Origin: Acanthacorydalis orientalis
Taxonomy: Eukaryota > Arthropoda > Insecta > Megaloptera > Corydalidae
Direction of reading: 5' to 3'
Assembly: GCA_034766995.1 (NCBI GenBank)
Contig: CM068316.1
Span: forward strand, 27,157,606-27,221,605
Length of the DNA: 64,000 nucleotides
A program made the position numbers and the translations under genes. This document shows positions 32,894-47,110 of this stretch, one piece after another (position 1 is the stretch's first letter; the number at the start of each line of letters is the position of its first letter). The notes beneath the pieces are model-generated. The model was not told where the DNA came from. It worked only from the letters and a program-made list of their open reading frames with translations, and searched no databases.

Positions 32894-34333
32894 TTAGGTT
32901 GATAGGAAAATAATTGCGGTTATGTTTTCTGAATTCTAACGTTATTTTTTTCAATGAAAGTATCATTTCATTGTGTTCATGTTAATATCATTATAAAGTG
33001 CATTTTTCAGTCTGTATTTTAGTAATATCGTCTTTGATTTTATTATTAACTTTGGTTTAAATTGAGCTCTTGAATTAAAGATGGAAAAGAAGCAACTAAG
33101 AGCATTTTTTTGTATCAGTTCAAAACGGGCGGTAAAGCAGTAGAAATTGCTCGTGAACTAAACGATGTTTTTGGTGTGGGTATTCTTGAGAAATAAATAA
33201 TGTAATGGTGGTTACAAAAAAATCATGTTAGGGATGAGAGCTCTGAAGATGAGTAAAGTCGCGGGCGTCCTTCTTGTGTTCATAACGGAATTACTGCTAG
33301 TAAAAAATAAACGGTACTTTTGGTATGGGTATTGTTAAGGAACGTACGGTGCAATGATGATTCCAAAAATTTTGTGCTAGGGACGTGAGCGTTGGAGATA
33401 AAGAAGGGCACGGGTGTTCTTCAGTTCATAACGAGCAAATGAAGGCGTTAGCTGAATCATAACCACGCACAATAATTCGAGAACTTACACAAAAGTTAGG
33501 CATTAGCAATTCAATAGTTCTGGATCACATAAAACAGCTAGGAAAATAAAGAAGCTAGACAAATGGGTGCCGAACGAACTAAATGAAAACCAAAAAAGTC
33601 ACCGGAACGAATTTTGTTCTACGCTTATTTTACCTAATATGAACGATCAATTTCTTGATCGTATTGTAACGTGTGAAGAAGAGTGGATCGTTTACAACAG
33701 AAAGAGATCTCTACAATGGTTGGACTAAAATGAATCCCCAAAATATTTTGAGAAACTGAAATTACAGCAAAAGAAAATTATGGTGACTGTTTGGGGGTCT
33801 GTGCTCGGAATTATTCACTACAAAATTTTTGAATCTTGGCAAAACCATTACAACTGAGAGTTACTGTCAACAATTCGACAAAATTCATCAAGAACTGCGA
33901 TGGATGGTCCCCGCACTGGTCAATCAAAAAGGTGCAATCCTGCTGTACGACAATACGCGACCGCAAGTCCCTTTATCTCCCTGTATCTTATTGGCCCTCT
34001 AAAAGTTGAATGAATTGGGCTATGAAACATTGCCTCATCCACCATACTCACCAGACATCTGGCCAACAGATTATCACTTGTTTAAGCATTTCGACAAGTT
34101 CTTACAAGATAAGGTCTTCAACAACCAAGCTGCTGCCGAAAGAGCATTTTGAGATTTTATCAACTGCAGAACTCCGTAATTTTACACCACAAGAATAAAT
34201 AAACTTGTAATTAATTGGTAAAAATGTGTCGATTCTAATGGTGCTTATTTCAATTAATAAGTTAATTACTAGCTGAGAAAAATGTATATGACTTTGAAGG
34301 TTATAAATCGCAGTAATTTTTCTATCAACTTAC
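32894..34333 (+). mobile_element. mariner, cecropia-type (TTAGGTTGGTAG family), full length, decayed
   Basis: Inverted ends TTAGGTTGATAGGAAAATAA and the inverse of AATTTTTCTATCAACTTAC lie next to TA. A transposase ATG at 33081 opens MEKKQLRAFF; after a frameshift the text is LYQFKTGGKAVEIARELND. The HTH-linker region is present twice in tandem (about 33160-33285 and 33306-33430). Downstream come RTIIRELTQKLGIS and a VTCEEEWIVYN block where the first catalytic Asp has become Glu. LLYDNTRPQV (second Asp present) and YETLPHPPYSPDIWPTDYHL (third Asp present) follow, ending NGAYFN at about 34250. Many stops. It is the longest copy of the family whose deletion derivatives lie at 9124, 18595, 56898 and 61955. 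Confidence 0.85.
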
Positions 34334-35605
34334 TAAAAAAACTACTAACTTGATGGAAATAGCCAGAAAATTAAAAAAAAACAATGTTCTGATATTGAAG
34401 AAGAAGAAAACGAATTATGAAAAAGACAAAACGCAAGGTATTTAAAATAATAACGAAGGAAATGAACAACCAATATGTAGACAATGTTCATAGACTACAG
34501 TAAATAAACGCTTAGTTGTGTAAAATTACTTTAATTAAACTTAAATGATATCAGAAATACCTAGTTTTTATTTATCTTTTTCCTCCTATCCACGCTACAC
34601 ACACTTTTATAAAAGTTTTCAAAATGTCCAATACTCTTTAGTATCTCTCTTATTTTCAATGTAATATGCATGTAAATATTTTTATAAGTAAGACAAAAAT
34701 TGATTAAAGCCAACATTGCAGGTACGGATTGTTTATTTAAGACAGGGATAAGATTTTATTTTTAAAGAAATATCATATTATCATCTCGCTCATTAACATA
34801 AAATGCACTATTTTTCTAAAACCGTTGTATTTTGTAACTACTTTAATATATTACAGGATACTTAATGTGTCCTTATCTATCTTGCATCTATCAACTAAAA
34901 TGTTCAGTAACATTTTGATAAAGATAATTATTCACAAAGGTTATATTTTGTATTTCTATATTTAATTTATTTGTTTTCAGTCTAATGAAGATAGATCTAT
35001 AGGGAAAATATTTGTAGTTTTCTTAAGCCGTCATTCGAAAATTTTCGAGTAAAATTACCAGTATATACGTCGCATTTATGCTTATATATATATATACATA
35101 TATATATATATGTGCTAACTAAATTTTTCAACAAACTTTTGATAAGAACAGTTTAATTATTTACAAACATTTTTGTTTCACTTGGATAAATTCTAAAGGA
35201 GATAAATGCATGAGAAAATATTTTTATGACTCCAAATCTTCTATACAGAATTTTTAGTTTCAAATTATCTGTCTATATATACTTGTATTTTGTCTATGAG
35301 AGTAATGCATTATGCTTTTTACTGCCTTGTATTACAATTAATAAAGAAAAGTGATTTCTAGAAATCATTGAAACGCACAAGAAGTTGAAGGGATATTAAT
35401 CGGTACTAATTAATCAACACAGACCTATATATTTTTATAACATTTGATCTTCTGTTAAACTAATGAATTTTAATAATAAAAATTAAAATTCGATAAATTT
35501 TCCGAAAATTAAAAAAATATTTTGCATATTTCATTTATTTCGACACAATAAAATAATTTTAATTAAATATATATTTATAATACAGCAAAGAAATTATCAA
35601 ATGTT

Positions 35606-35661
<56 letters not shown>

Positions 35662-36344
35662 CAAAAATTTGTCTATTTGTAAAAAAAGAAATATTCAGTC
35701 AAATTTATAAAATAAATAATTACTTCAGAGATTGAATCATAAATGATGTTTACTTATACAGACCAATATGAAAATTTTCATTAAAACATACTATAACTAA
35801 TTTTGCATCCACGATACTTTACCCATCCCTAAAGCTTGATAGGATAATGTCTTCTCAGAATTTGAGCGTTGAATTAATTATAACTAATGATGAGAGCAGT
35901 GGAAAGGGTTATTAATAAATGGAAATAGTATTTATAAACATCAGCATGTAACTTGTGGGCATTATGTTGCTCGTACTGAACCTTTCGTATTTTCTGTAGT
36001 ATACACAAAGAGGATTTATTCATATTTTAAAACAAGAATTGCAACAAAGCCTTCACGTATTTATAAATATCTATTAAATCACTGAACACGAAATTTTATA
36101 TTCAACAAAAACATTTTATATTCTGGAAATAATAGATTTATATAAATTTACAAGAAATTGATCTTAGGAAATTTATATGAATATAATGGAAAAGATATTT
36201 AGATTTTACATTAAACATAGATTATTTTTGAATTTAAACTGAAAAATATTAATAGGACAAATATAAAGCATTTTTATTAACTTTTTTGCTTAAAATAAAA
36301 AAAATATATTAATCAGTAATCAACTCTGATAGAAATTATATACA
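34334..36344. other. AT-rich DNA with small microsatellites
   Basis: Short TA arrays at 35083-35112 and 35609-35657. Otherwise no frame, splice pair or repeat recognised. Confidence 0.5.
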
Positions 36345-36350
36345 CATATT

Positions 36351-36355
<5 letters not shown>

Positions 36356-36420
<65 letters not shown>
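36356..36420. repeat. (TA)n(TG)n microsatellite at a mariner end
   Basis: TA array followed by about 10 TG units that run into the left inverted end of the mariner. Confidence 0.95.
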
Positions 36421-38583
<2,163 letters not shown>

Positions 38584-38588
<5 letters not shown>

Positions 38589-39330
38589 ACACACTCTCAT
38601 ATAATACGGTTAAATGGCTAGAAAAAAACACCGTATTATGTGAAAATCTTGTTATACGAAGTTTGAAGTTCATACGAAATATGTTTCTATATCGTTTCTA
38701 TAATACTATACTGCGTTTTAGATTAATAAAAAATAACATATTTAATTATTTACTTTAATTTTATTTAATATATCAACGGAAATCATAAAATATTTAATAA
38801 ATTATTTTAAAAGTACCTACATATCTATACCTCAAACCCATAGCGAGATACTGCGAAAAAAAAGTTTTGAGATATTTAACATTGAAAATTGTTTCATTAA
38901 TAAGAAATCGTTATCATATAATTTGAATAAAATAAACTTGGCAACTCGAAACATATCAAATAATGATTACTGACAGAATATCTCAGCATTTCATCAAATA
39001 TGGATTATTTTTAGACATCCAATTGAATCATTTCAAAAATGAAAATTATATATAATTCAATTTTATAAAAATAATATATTATTAAAAAAACATATGAATG
39101 TCTTAATCGTGACTTTCGCCTCAGTTCGTTGCATTTATAAAACCGTGTTATAAACGCCGTGCTATACAAGATATTGTCGCAATTTTTCGAGCATGTAAAA
39201 TCGAATCAAACTACCTTGTGAATAAAAGTGCCTTTTTATAGGAGAGTTTGCTGTATATACAGAGAGTTCCAACAATGTACATATATTTTAATAGAGGTTG
39301 TCTATGGACTTTCTTCGCTGTTGAATCGAA
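38584..39330. other. AT-rich DNA with a weak inverted-repeat pair
   Basis: ACCGTATTATGTGAAAATCT near 38629 and an inverted, imperfect partner around 39140-39180 (AAACCGTGTTATAAACGCCG) may bound a 550 bp Tigger-like MITE. Weakly supported. No coding frame. Confidence 0.3.
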
Positions 39331-39339
39331 TTACGGCGG

Positions 39340-39990
39340 CAAAGTGTAGTATGATGCTCTCTCAAAAGATGTCGATAATAACACGAATGCTAGAGTCACC
39401 ATGTGATCGGCAAGACAGACAAAAAAAATGGGAAAGTTACGGTTGTTGTTGAAGCAATGTAATACCGTTTTGAAGTGGTATTTAAAATTTAACAATGTTT
39501 GTGCTGTACAACGACAATAGTGGTGTGAGTTTGCAACGGAACCTACAAGAACAAAACACCTGAAAACTGCACACATTTGTGATAAATTTGACACGGATGG
39601 TACCGTGTATGATGTGGACAAGCAAAGATCTGAGAGGTTTGACACGGTAACCAGTCCTGCTTCCATGGCTATCGTGTTGGAACAGTTTACACACGCCACA
39701 AAAGTCCGCCAAACAATGTGCACGTGAGACGGAAGTTAGCAGATCAAGCATACAACGCATTTTTACGAGAGCAAAATGAAAAGTTTGTATCTCAAGATTG
39801 TTACATGCTATGAATGAAGACGACCCTGATCGAAGAATACAGTATTGTGAGTGGTTGAGGGTGAGGGCGAGGGTCGTCTATATTAAATATCGTGCATGCA
39901 TTCACAGTGAGCACTGTGACCAACGTTCCTCGTCCAGTAGACCGCTTTTAGTGTCTGGATGCTAATGGTGACCACTCTGAGCATCTGATG
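39340..39990 (+). pseudogene. DDE-superfamily transposase fragment (HTH and early catalytic region)
   Basis: Plus-strand text contains RETEVSRSSIQRI, then, two frames apart, LHAMNEDDPDRRIQYCEWLR. This is the linker between the helix-turn-helix and the DDE core in a widespread arthropod Tc1/mariner-superfamily transposase. The catalytic Asp block and the rest are not found apart from a possible tail (about 39900-39990, DANGDHSEHL-like). Frameshifts throughout. The minus-strand frames of 92 and 130 codons over the same DNA are shadows. Confidence 0.5.
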
Positions 39991-40110
39991 TGATTGTAGA
40001 AATCAAACATGACTCACAACCATCCCTTAATGTCTGCATAAAATAAGTAATAAAATTTTTACTCAGATATTTTGTACGTTGAAATGTATACATTTTTTGA
40101 GCACTTTTGT

Positions 40111-40115
<5 letters not shown>

Positions 40116-40170
<55 letters not shown>

Positions 40171-40274
40171 CTACAATGTGTGTGTGTGTATACAATGTGT
40201 GTGTGTGTGTGTGTGTTTATGTGTATATATGTATGTATATATGTACGTATGTATGCTTAGATGTATGTATATAT

Positions 40275-40307
<33 letters not shown>

Positions 40308-40336
40308 CATACATACGTACATACATACACACACAT
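40116..40336. repeat. Compound (TA)n(TG)n(TATG)n microsatellite cluster
   Basis: TA, TG, TACAATG-spaced TG, TATG and CATA units in succession over 220 bp. Confidence 0.95.
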
Positions 40337-41799
40337 TGTTTTGACTGCGACGAAATTATCTATCATAAATTAAATTTAGTGATGCTCAGCCCTAGCGAAC
40401 TAAATGCCTCACATTTTAGAAAATATTTCATACCGCTCCTTTAATTGTCTTGAAGTTAATTTTATATGCATTATTAATAACACTCTCATTTTAATTAATG
40501 CCTACACTACAGAAAAATCTATAGTTTTGTTATTGTAACAACGAAGAGAAAATATAAGTAAGTAATGTATATTTATTTCTACACTTACGTTTCACATAAA
40601 GTATTACTACTTAAATATCTGCTACAAAAAACTGTAGAAATTATAATTACTTTCATAGCTTTTAAGTAGTAATCTTCTATCAAATAAATATGATAAAATT
40701 TTTATGTGTCATAACACTTAGCTTATTTAATTATAATTAGCTTTAATTTACTTATATTAAAATTACCTGCTACGTAATAATCATACTGACTATTTGATTG
40801 TAACAGAAACCCTTAAAAATATAAGAAACTAAACATACATATATTTTTCAATCGCCGCTGATAACCACGGAGGATCACTCTTTCCGATAAACATTACTGT
40901 ACTTAAGCATCGATGAAAAAAGAATTTCGATAATTATGTGAAAAAATTTTAAAGTAAAGACCGGTTTATACACAACACCGAACCGGTTTATATATTCTTG
41001 TCTATCAAATGTTTTTTGACAAACCTTTTTGCTTAACGACCGTTTCTATAATTAAAAAATAAGATCATTGAAAACATTGAATAGTATTAATTACAAGTGA
41101 TTCACATTATAATTATAGAACATTTTCTAGAATATAAAACGATCGATGTGGTTGTCATATGACAGACTATATGGGACGGCCGAACGCAACAAAAACGCAC
41201 TTATCTGCGATTGGAAAGTCACCCCATCGCCGACTCCTGTCAAAATAAATGTTCCAGGCTGCTTACTTCAGAAGACGAGGCTTGATGGGGTTATTGGAAT
41301 CAGCTGTTCTTGGCTACTACAAACCGGTCAGTAAGAAAGTGTCAAATACCGACCCGAAAATCGAATTTTCCAACTACATGAGCTGAGTTTCAGTTCTTGG
41401 CACTACATATGAGAGAGGATGATCTCTAGGTTCTTCACAATAAATATTTAGTATGGCATTTTCATCACGATAATTATGTCGTTAATATGGTGGAAACGCT
41501 TAAAAAATTATATATACATGTCACATGATACAAATATTCGATATTTTAATAGTATAAAATTACACAACTGTACTGCTTTTGTTACTTGTAGTTACATTTT
41601 AACACTGTGAAAAATTACTATCTTGGTATCTGAAGATAAATCGGAAAATTTGACCCGGTGTCTGTTTTCAATTCAACAGTTTGTTTTTTTGTCAAGGGAG
41701 GAGTTTAAATTGACTGAAAGTGAACATAATCAGCTAAAGAAAATTTGGAGAACTTCATTTTAATTATATTGTAAATGAATTTGCGATTAAATATACTCC
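40337..41799. other. No supported gene; GC-richer patch at 41140-41420
   Basis: A frame at 41146-41334 (62 codons, PSPTPVKINVPG) sits in the GC-richer patch. It shows no known domain, and no convincing splice pair brackets it. A CCGGTTTATACAC/CCGGTTTATATATTC direct repeat lies at 40962-40996. The function of the patch is unknown. Confidence 0.4.
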
Positions 41800-41834
41800 T
41801 ATATATATATATATATATATACACATATATATAC

Positions 41835-41990
41835 ACTAAGGGGCTTCGCCCACAACTCATTTCGCTAACCAACTCCCGGGCTCGTTACGCTCGCCCACAT
41901 TTCAATTATAAGTCTGCTCAAATAATAAACATATTTTTTAAAAGTCATTATGTCTATGTAATTATTATTAAATATATAGCAACATAATCG

Positions 41991-42063
<73 letters not shown>

Positions 42064-42085
42064 AGTATTCCTATATAAACATGGC
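41835..42085 (-). repeat. GC-tailed (TA)n repeat family, copy C (reverse orientation)
   Basis: Starts ACTAAGGGGCTTCGCCC (41835), with CCAACTCCCGGGCTCGTTAC then GCTCGCC, then AT-rich TTCAATTATAAGTCT and AATAATAAACATATTTTTTA, a (TA)n tract (41993-42060) and GTTAGTAT. The order is the reverse of copies A and B. E (56193) shares the AATTATAAG ... AATAAAC(A/G)TA ... TTTTTAAAA body. Confidence 0.6.
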
Positions 42086-42138
42086 AGTGGATTATTTTCT
42101 ACAACCTTTTAGTTTTTTGTGATTAAATACTATTATAT

Positions 42139-42140
42139 AC

Positions 42141-42194
<54 letters not shown>
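42139..42194. repeat. (TA)n microsatellite at a mariner end
   Basis: Pure TA array ending at the GGTGTACATATTCATTCGG terminus of the next feature. Confidence 0.95.
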
Positions 42195-42196
<2 letters not shown>

Positions 42197-42600
42197 TGTA
42201 CATATTCATTCGGTGCCTTCTTTATAGAAAATGAATGTTTACGGTAAAATGGAATACATTTCAATCCTCAAAATATTCCCCATTATTTTGTATAACTTTT
42301 TTCCATCTATCGGGCAACTAATGAATACCTTGTCGAAAAAAAGATGGTGGCTTGAGTCGACGAAGTTGTAATGCATTTTCGGACCGCTTTCACTGTTTTA
42401 TCATTTTTTTGCATGTTTTATGCGCCACAACACCTTCACACAAAGCTGAACGAATCATTCCCGCAGTTTCGGCAACATTATTTTTCAACTAGAATGAGAA
42501 AAGAATACAATGCCTGATATGTATCTTTTCAGATACCATCGAGTTCACTATTGTTTTGTGAGGTCATGTTAACTCCTTGGCCAGGATATATAGTGATTTT
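42195..42600 (-). mobile_element. mariner deletion derivative (minus strand, IRSALCEG type)
   Basis: On the minus strand, text IRSALCEGVVAHKTCKKM corresponds to the second helix of a mariner HTH (AHKTCKKWF). The next readable block is YNFVDSSHHLFFDKVFISC with frame changes, then a CPIDGKKLYKIMGN-like stretch equivalent to the LPERWKKVIQNNGEYF C-terminus. Nearly the whole catalytic domain is missing between them. The right end is at the (TA)n array; the other inverted end was not found. Confidence 0.55.
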
Positions 42601-42904
42601 AAATGTTGGCAGTTCAAAATCTTAACACGACTAGAAAATATTTTAATTTAAAAGAGTTTATAACTCCATGACTGATTCATTTTAATGGCATGATTTATTT
42701 TTTAAACATAATATATATAGTTTTCATATACCGTCAACTTTTATCATTCATAAATGAATTTTTGATTCCCCCATAAACAAAAAAAAACTCTAATGATTAA
42801 AACGTGTCTATAATTAAATACTGAACAAATTTTAATATTGTTTCAATTTAAAATCTTGGGCATTTTTAAAAAAAATTAAATTAAGTATATTTCTTTTTAA
42901 AAAC
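42601..42904. other. AT-rich DNA, nothing recognised
   Basis: No supported feature. Confidence 0.5.
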
Positions 42905-43018
42905 CACGTGGCTCTTCTCTATACTCGCTACGTTCGCCAACACGGGTGATTTAACACCAATCGCTTTGCTCACACCCCCGATTCGCTTCGCTCGTATCGC
43001 ATATATCCGTTTAATATC

Positions 43019-43104
<86 letters not shown>

Positions 43105-43168
43105 AGTATGTTTAAATAATCACTCTCCAGTTATATTGCAACGTAGTTTTATAAAGTCGCACATTTCA
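42905..43168 (-). repeat. GC-tailed (TA)n repeat family, copy D (reverse orientation)
   Basis: GC-rich tail with CTCGCTACGTTCGCCAAC and GATTCGCTTCGCTCGTATCG, a (TA)n tract (43023-43100), then GTTAGTATG, ATCACTCTCCAGTTATATTG and CAACGTAGTTTTATAAAGTC. The last blocks are the reverse complement of the left half of copies A and B. The outer ACTAG end is missing. Confidence 0.6.
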
Positions 43169-43890
43169 TGGTGTCCACAAAAGATTTGCATCTACTTTTT
43201 TTATGAGTTCAAGTTGGGACACAATACAAGTGTAACGGGTAGAAATATCAATGGAGCTTTCGGAGAAGGGTCGGCTAGCTAGAGAACAATTCAATTATGG
43301 TTTAAAAAATCGTTCTGGTAACATTTGAGATCCATGGTGGAAGTTAATCCACATACAACAGTTGGAACTCTCGCACGCGATTTAAGTGTTAGTGTTACAA
43401 CTGTTCTCGTCACCTCGCTGCAATAGGAAAGGTGAAAAAGCTGGATAAGTGGGTGCCGCATGAATTGACAGATGGTGAGAAACTAAGATATTTAGAGGTG
43501 TGTTCTTCACTGATGATTCGAAATGATAAAACACCATTTTTAAATCGAATCATTACTCGTGATGAAAAGTGGTTTCTGTTTGATAACAGAAAAAGATCTG
43601 GACAATGGTTAAATGCAAATGAAGCTTCATGGCACGCACCTAAGCCGTCATTATACCAAAAAAAAACTTATGGTTATTGTGTGGTGGACAAATCAAGGAA
43701 TAATCCGTTATTCTTTTTTAAAAATAGGCGAAGCAATTACGGCTGAATAATATTGTCGTGAAATCGACAATATGAATGAAAAATTAAAAACAAAACAGCC
43801 AATGCTAATTAGTAGATATGGGCCAATACTATTGTAAGACAATGCTCGATCACACACATCTCGAATGACAATATATAGGAAAACCTATCC
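43160..43890 (+). mobile_element. mariner remnant, cecropia-type, 5' two thirds
   Basis: It begins directly at the end of repeat copy D. Text: YEFKLGHNTSVTGRNINGAF (HTH), RTIQLWFKK, VNPHTTVGTLARDLSVS, KKLDKWVPHELTDGEKLRY, NRIITRDEKWFLFDNRKRSG (first catalytic Asp, with D kept in RDEKW), and LL*DNARSHTS at about 43835 (second Asp kept). The 104-codon open stretch 43432-43746 is the best preserved. The third catalytic block and both inverted ends are absent. Confidence 0.75.
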
Positions 43891-44741
43891 GTTCACCGTG
43901 ATTATGTCATGGTAGACTTTGAATAGTTTTCTAAAAGGCGTAAGAAGCGTAGAAAATGTCCTTTGACTAAAGCATGTTGTTACCGGAAGCGCTGTAAATA
44001 TTTTTAATAAGTTACAAATATCAGTATATATCATTTGACACATTACGAAACTGCATGAATGGAATTTTTGCATAGAGGTACTGCAAACGGTTTTTCAAAT
44101 TTTTTATACCACAACGAGAAATCGGCGTTCAAAATTGGAATCTTCTATTGAAAATCTTCCATTGCACTTGCTGTTGAGGCATCTTTTCGATTTGGTAGAA
44201 AAATAAAAAATATTTCGAAATGTTGCGGTGCCTAGTGAAACGTTCATGAAATTCAGTCACTATTTGGTCAATAAATGGAATGAAAAAGTCTTTTCTGAAA
44301 TACTCTTCTACAAAATAGGCTAGAATTTTTGGACTTTAATGTTTGTTTCGATGCAGTCATTGGCTTTTTAATGCTACTGTTAAAACTATTGGAATCACAT
44401 ACGACCCATAACTGAGCATCTGCAGTGATCGTCAAAACGAAGGTCACTAAGAAAGTTTTGAGAATGACTGGGTTGTATTCGATTGTTTTACTTCCAAGAA
44501 ATATAGTCGGTAACGGAATCCTTTCTGATCTACAAGTGCAAGTTTTAGCTTGCTTCGATTATCAGTGTGTTTCCGAGGGCTTCCATTCTCGTGGCCCGTG
44601 CAGTACTCAGTTACCGTCAGCTATAGAATTAGAAAAGAAGTATTTCGCGCAATAATTTTCTTTTGTTTTCTAGTGTTTTCTTTCCTTTTTCCATTGAGGA
44701 GTGACATAGCCTCTTGCCCCATCCCACCTGGGTGCGCTACT

Positions 44742-44796
<55 letters not shown>

Positions 44797-45639
44797 GAGA
44801 AAGAGAGACAAATACTATCTTCCTTATGAGTCGTAACAAAAACTTAGAATATATAAAAATGACACAAGATTGGAGACAAATGAATTTTTAACTAAGAAAT
44901 ATTAACAAAATATTATCAAATACCTTCATACAATAATTATCTATGTTCGAAAATTTAATTCATTTTTCAAAGGAGTATAAAACTCATAAGTTTGTCCAAA
45001 TTTTATTCAAAATAATGCTATAACATAAAAATGTTCACCTTTTTAAATGGCATTAATTTTAATAAACGATATTTTTAAATTGTTTTATTCCTACTTATTA
45101 TAATTGAAACCTATTAGATACATTACTTATTTAAAGAGCATAAATTATTAATATTACTTATTGGAAATAAATTACATCAATATATGAAAACATTTTTTTC
45201 TGAATTACAAAAATAAATCAATCATGTAATAAAAATATTGGAAATAAAAATAATACATTTTAAATACGAAATAAAATATTGATCGTCAAGCAAATTTAAA
45301 TTCAGTTAGATTTTTTTCAAAAATTCTACATCACACTAATTATAAAAAGAAACATCATTAAAAAAATTATATATGAAAATTAAATACTTAATAAATTAAA
45401 ACGAGTGGTAAAAATCTAACGAGTTTCTTTATTATAAGATAAAAAATATAGATAAAAAATATAGCGTAAATTTTAACTACTTTCGTAAACAGAATTAAAT
45501 AAAATACGTATTTTTCATTCTAATTTTTTATATTGCAAACTAGAAAATAATGACATCAAAAATTCACTAATTGCATAATTCAATAATTAGGAAAAGTTCA
45601 AAAATATATACCATTTTAATAAATACTCCTTTAGGAATA
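43891..45639. other. No supported gene; moderately GC-rich at 44390-44740
   Basis: The patch 44390-44740 (TTCCATTCTCGTGGCCCGTG, ATCCCACCTGGGTGCGC) contains two overlapping plus frames without motif. A (TA)n(GA)n microsatellite lies at 44742-44808. From 44900 on the sequence is very AT-rich, with nothing recognised. Confidence 0.4.
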
Positions 45640-46932
45640 CGAGGGTGGTCCCAGAAGTACCCGGCCTGACCTAGAGATGGCGGTAGTTGTTTAAAAAATA
45701 TCACTGTATTAGAAAGTACACAATCTATAAAGCATATGTTTCAAGTTTGAGGACGCCACGTTGTTTAGTATTTGTTTGGGAGCCATCAATAGTGAACGTT
45801 TTCAGTGAATTTGTGAAAATGGAGAAAATTGGTCATCGTTACGTGATACAATACTTTTATTTGAAAGGCCTCAGCCCAACCAATATAAAAGCTGAACTGG
45901 ATTCTACTCTGGGTGAGTCTGCTCCTTCGTTTACAACAGTGAAATATTGGGTAGCAGAGTTTAAACGACGCCGTACGAGCTGCCAAGACGAGCATCGCAG
46001 TGGTCGACCAAATGAGATGACGACTCCAGAAATGGTGAAGAAAATCCACAAAGCGGTACTGGATGATCGTCGACTGAAAGTGCGCGAGCTAGCAGACATA
46101 GTAGGCATTTCAAAAAGTGCGGTACATCGCATATTATCTGAAAATTTGGACATGAGAAAGCTGTGTTCAAGATAGGTGCCGCGTTTGCTCACACTCGAGC
46201 AAAAACAGTGTCGTGAAGATGTTTCAATTGAGTGTTTAGCGAAGTTTCACAGCAACAAAGCAAAATTTTTTCGCCGTTTCATAACCATGGATGAAACATG
46301 GGTCCATCATTTCACACCCGAGACAAAAGAACAATCAAAACAATGGACTGAAAAGGGAGAACCGGATCCAAAGAAGGCGAAGACCGTTTCATCTGCAGGC
46401 AAGGTCATGGCGTCGGTTTTTTAGGATGCACGTGGGATAATTTTCATTGACTATCTTGAAAAAGGAAAAACTATCAACGGGGAGTATTATGCGAACTTAT
46501 TGCAACGTTTGAGCGAAGAAATCAAGCAAAAACGGCCGCATTTGGCTAAGAAGAAAGTGTTGTTTCATCAAGACAATGCACCAGCTCACAAATCCGTTTT
46601 GCAATGGCCAAAATTAATGAATTAAAGTTTGAATTGCTACCTCATGCACCCTATTCGCCAGATTTAGCCCCCTCGGATTATTTTCTGTTCCCAAACTTGA
46701 AAAAATGGCTCAGTGGTCAAAGATTTCCCAACGATGAAGAAGTGATGTCGGCAGTTAATGGGTATTTTGAGGAGCAAGACAGTTCTTATTATAAAAAGGG
46801 TATCGAACTTATTAAACATCGCTGGGAAAAGTGTACAGAGCTGAAAGGAGATTATGTTGAAAAATAAATATATTTTTTTCCAAAATTTTTGTGTTTCCTT
46901 TGTTGGGTCGGGTACTTCTGGGACTACCCTCG
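45640..46932 (+). mobile_element. mariner (irritans subfamily), complete with intact ends, three lesions
   Basis: The ends CGAGGGTGGTCCCAGAAGTA and the inverse of TACTTCTGGGACTACCCTCG differ at a single position in this span, and both are flanked by TA. The coding region runs from ATG 45819 to a stop at 46865-46867. It shows the HTH (FTTVKYWVAEFKRRRTSCQD, GISKSAVHRI), the WVPRLLT-type linker, TMDETWVHHFTPETK (first Asp), LFHQDNAPAHKS (second Asp) and PHAPYSPDLAPSDYFLF (third Asp). The DD34D triad is therefore intact. The lesions are TAG for Trp in KLCSR(W)VPR at 46173-46175, TAG for Trp in SVF(W)DARG at 46422-46424, and a one-base deletion near 46602. It is the youngest-looking transposon in the window. 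Confidence 0.92.
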
Positions 46933-46936
46933 TATA

Positions 46937-47110
46937 TATTTTTATTTGGATATGCGTTATAGTTTTAAAGTTATTAAGATTTATTCAATATACACAAAAT
47001 TGTAACATTGACTAACTATTAAAATAACTATTAATAACTATTTGAAACTATTACATAGTTTCCACCCATATTAAACCCGCGGTGTAAGACGTTTTTCGTC
47101 AAAAAACACT
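46937..47110 (+). repeat. Dispersed repeat, inverted partner of 862-1010
   Basis: It starts right after the mariner target TA and matches 862-1010 in reverse complement (TTATTTGGATATGCGTTATA, AATATACACAAAAT, GGTGTAAGACGTTTT). The mariner lies at its edge. Confidence 0.6.

Noticed and set aside
39331..39760. Minus-strand frames of 92 and 130 codons
   Set aside because: The plus strand of the same DNA carries recognisable transposase blocks, so these are shadows.
41146..41334. Coding exon in the GC-richer patch
   Set aside because: No acceptor-donor pair brackets an open frame on either strand, and the peptide shows no recognisable domain.
46173..46424. Stop-codon reassignment, because TAG replaces Trp at several mariner positions
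   Set aside because: The same copies also contain frameshifts and TGA or TAA stops, and other Trp codons are TGG. Ordinary mutation explains it.
45819..46867. A domesticated mariner gene (SETMAR-like)
   Set aside because: The copy has two premature stops and a frameshift, intact transposon ends and TA flanks. There is no fused host domain.
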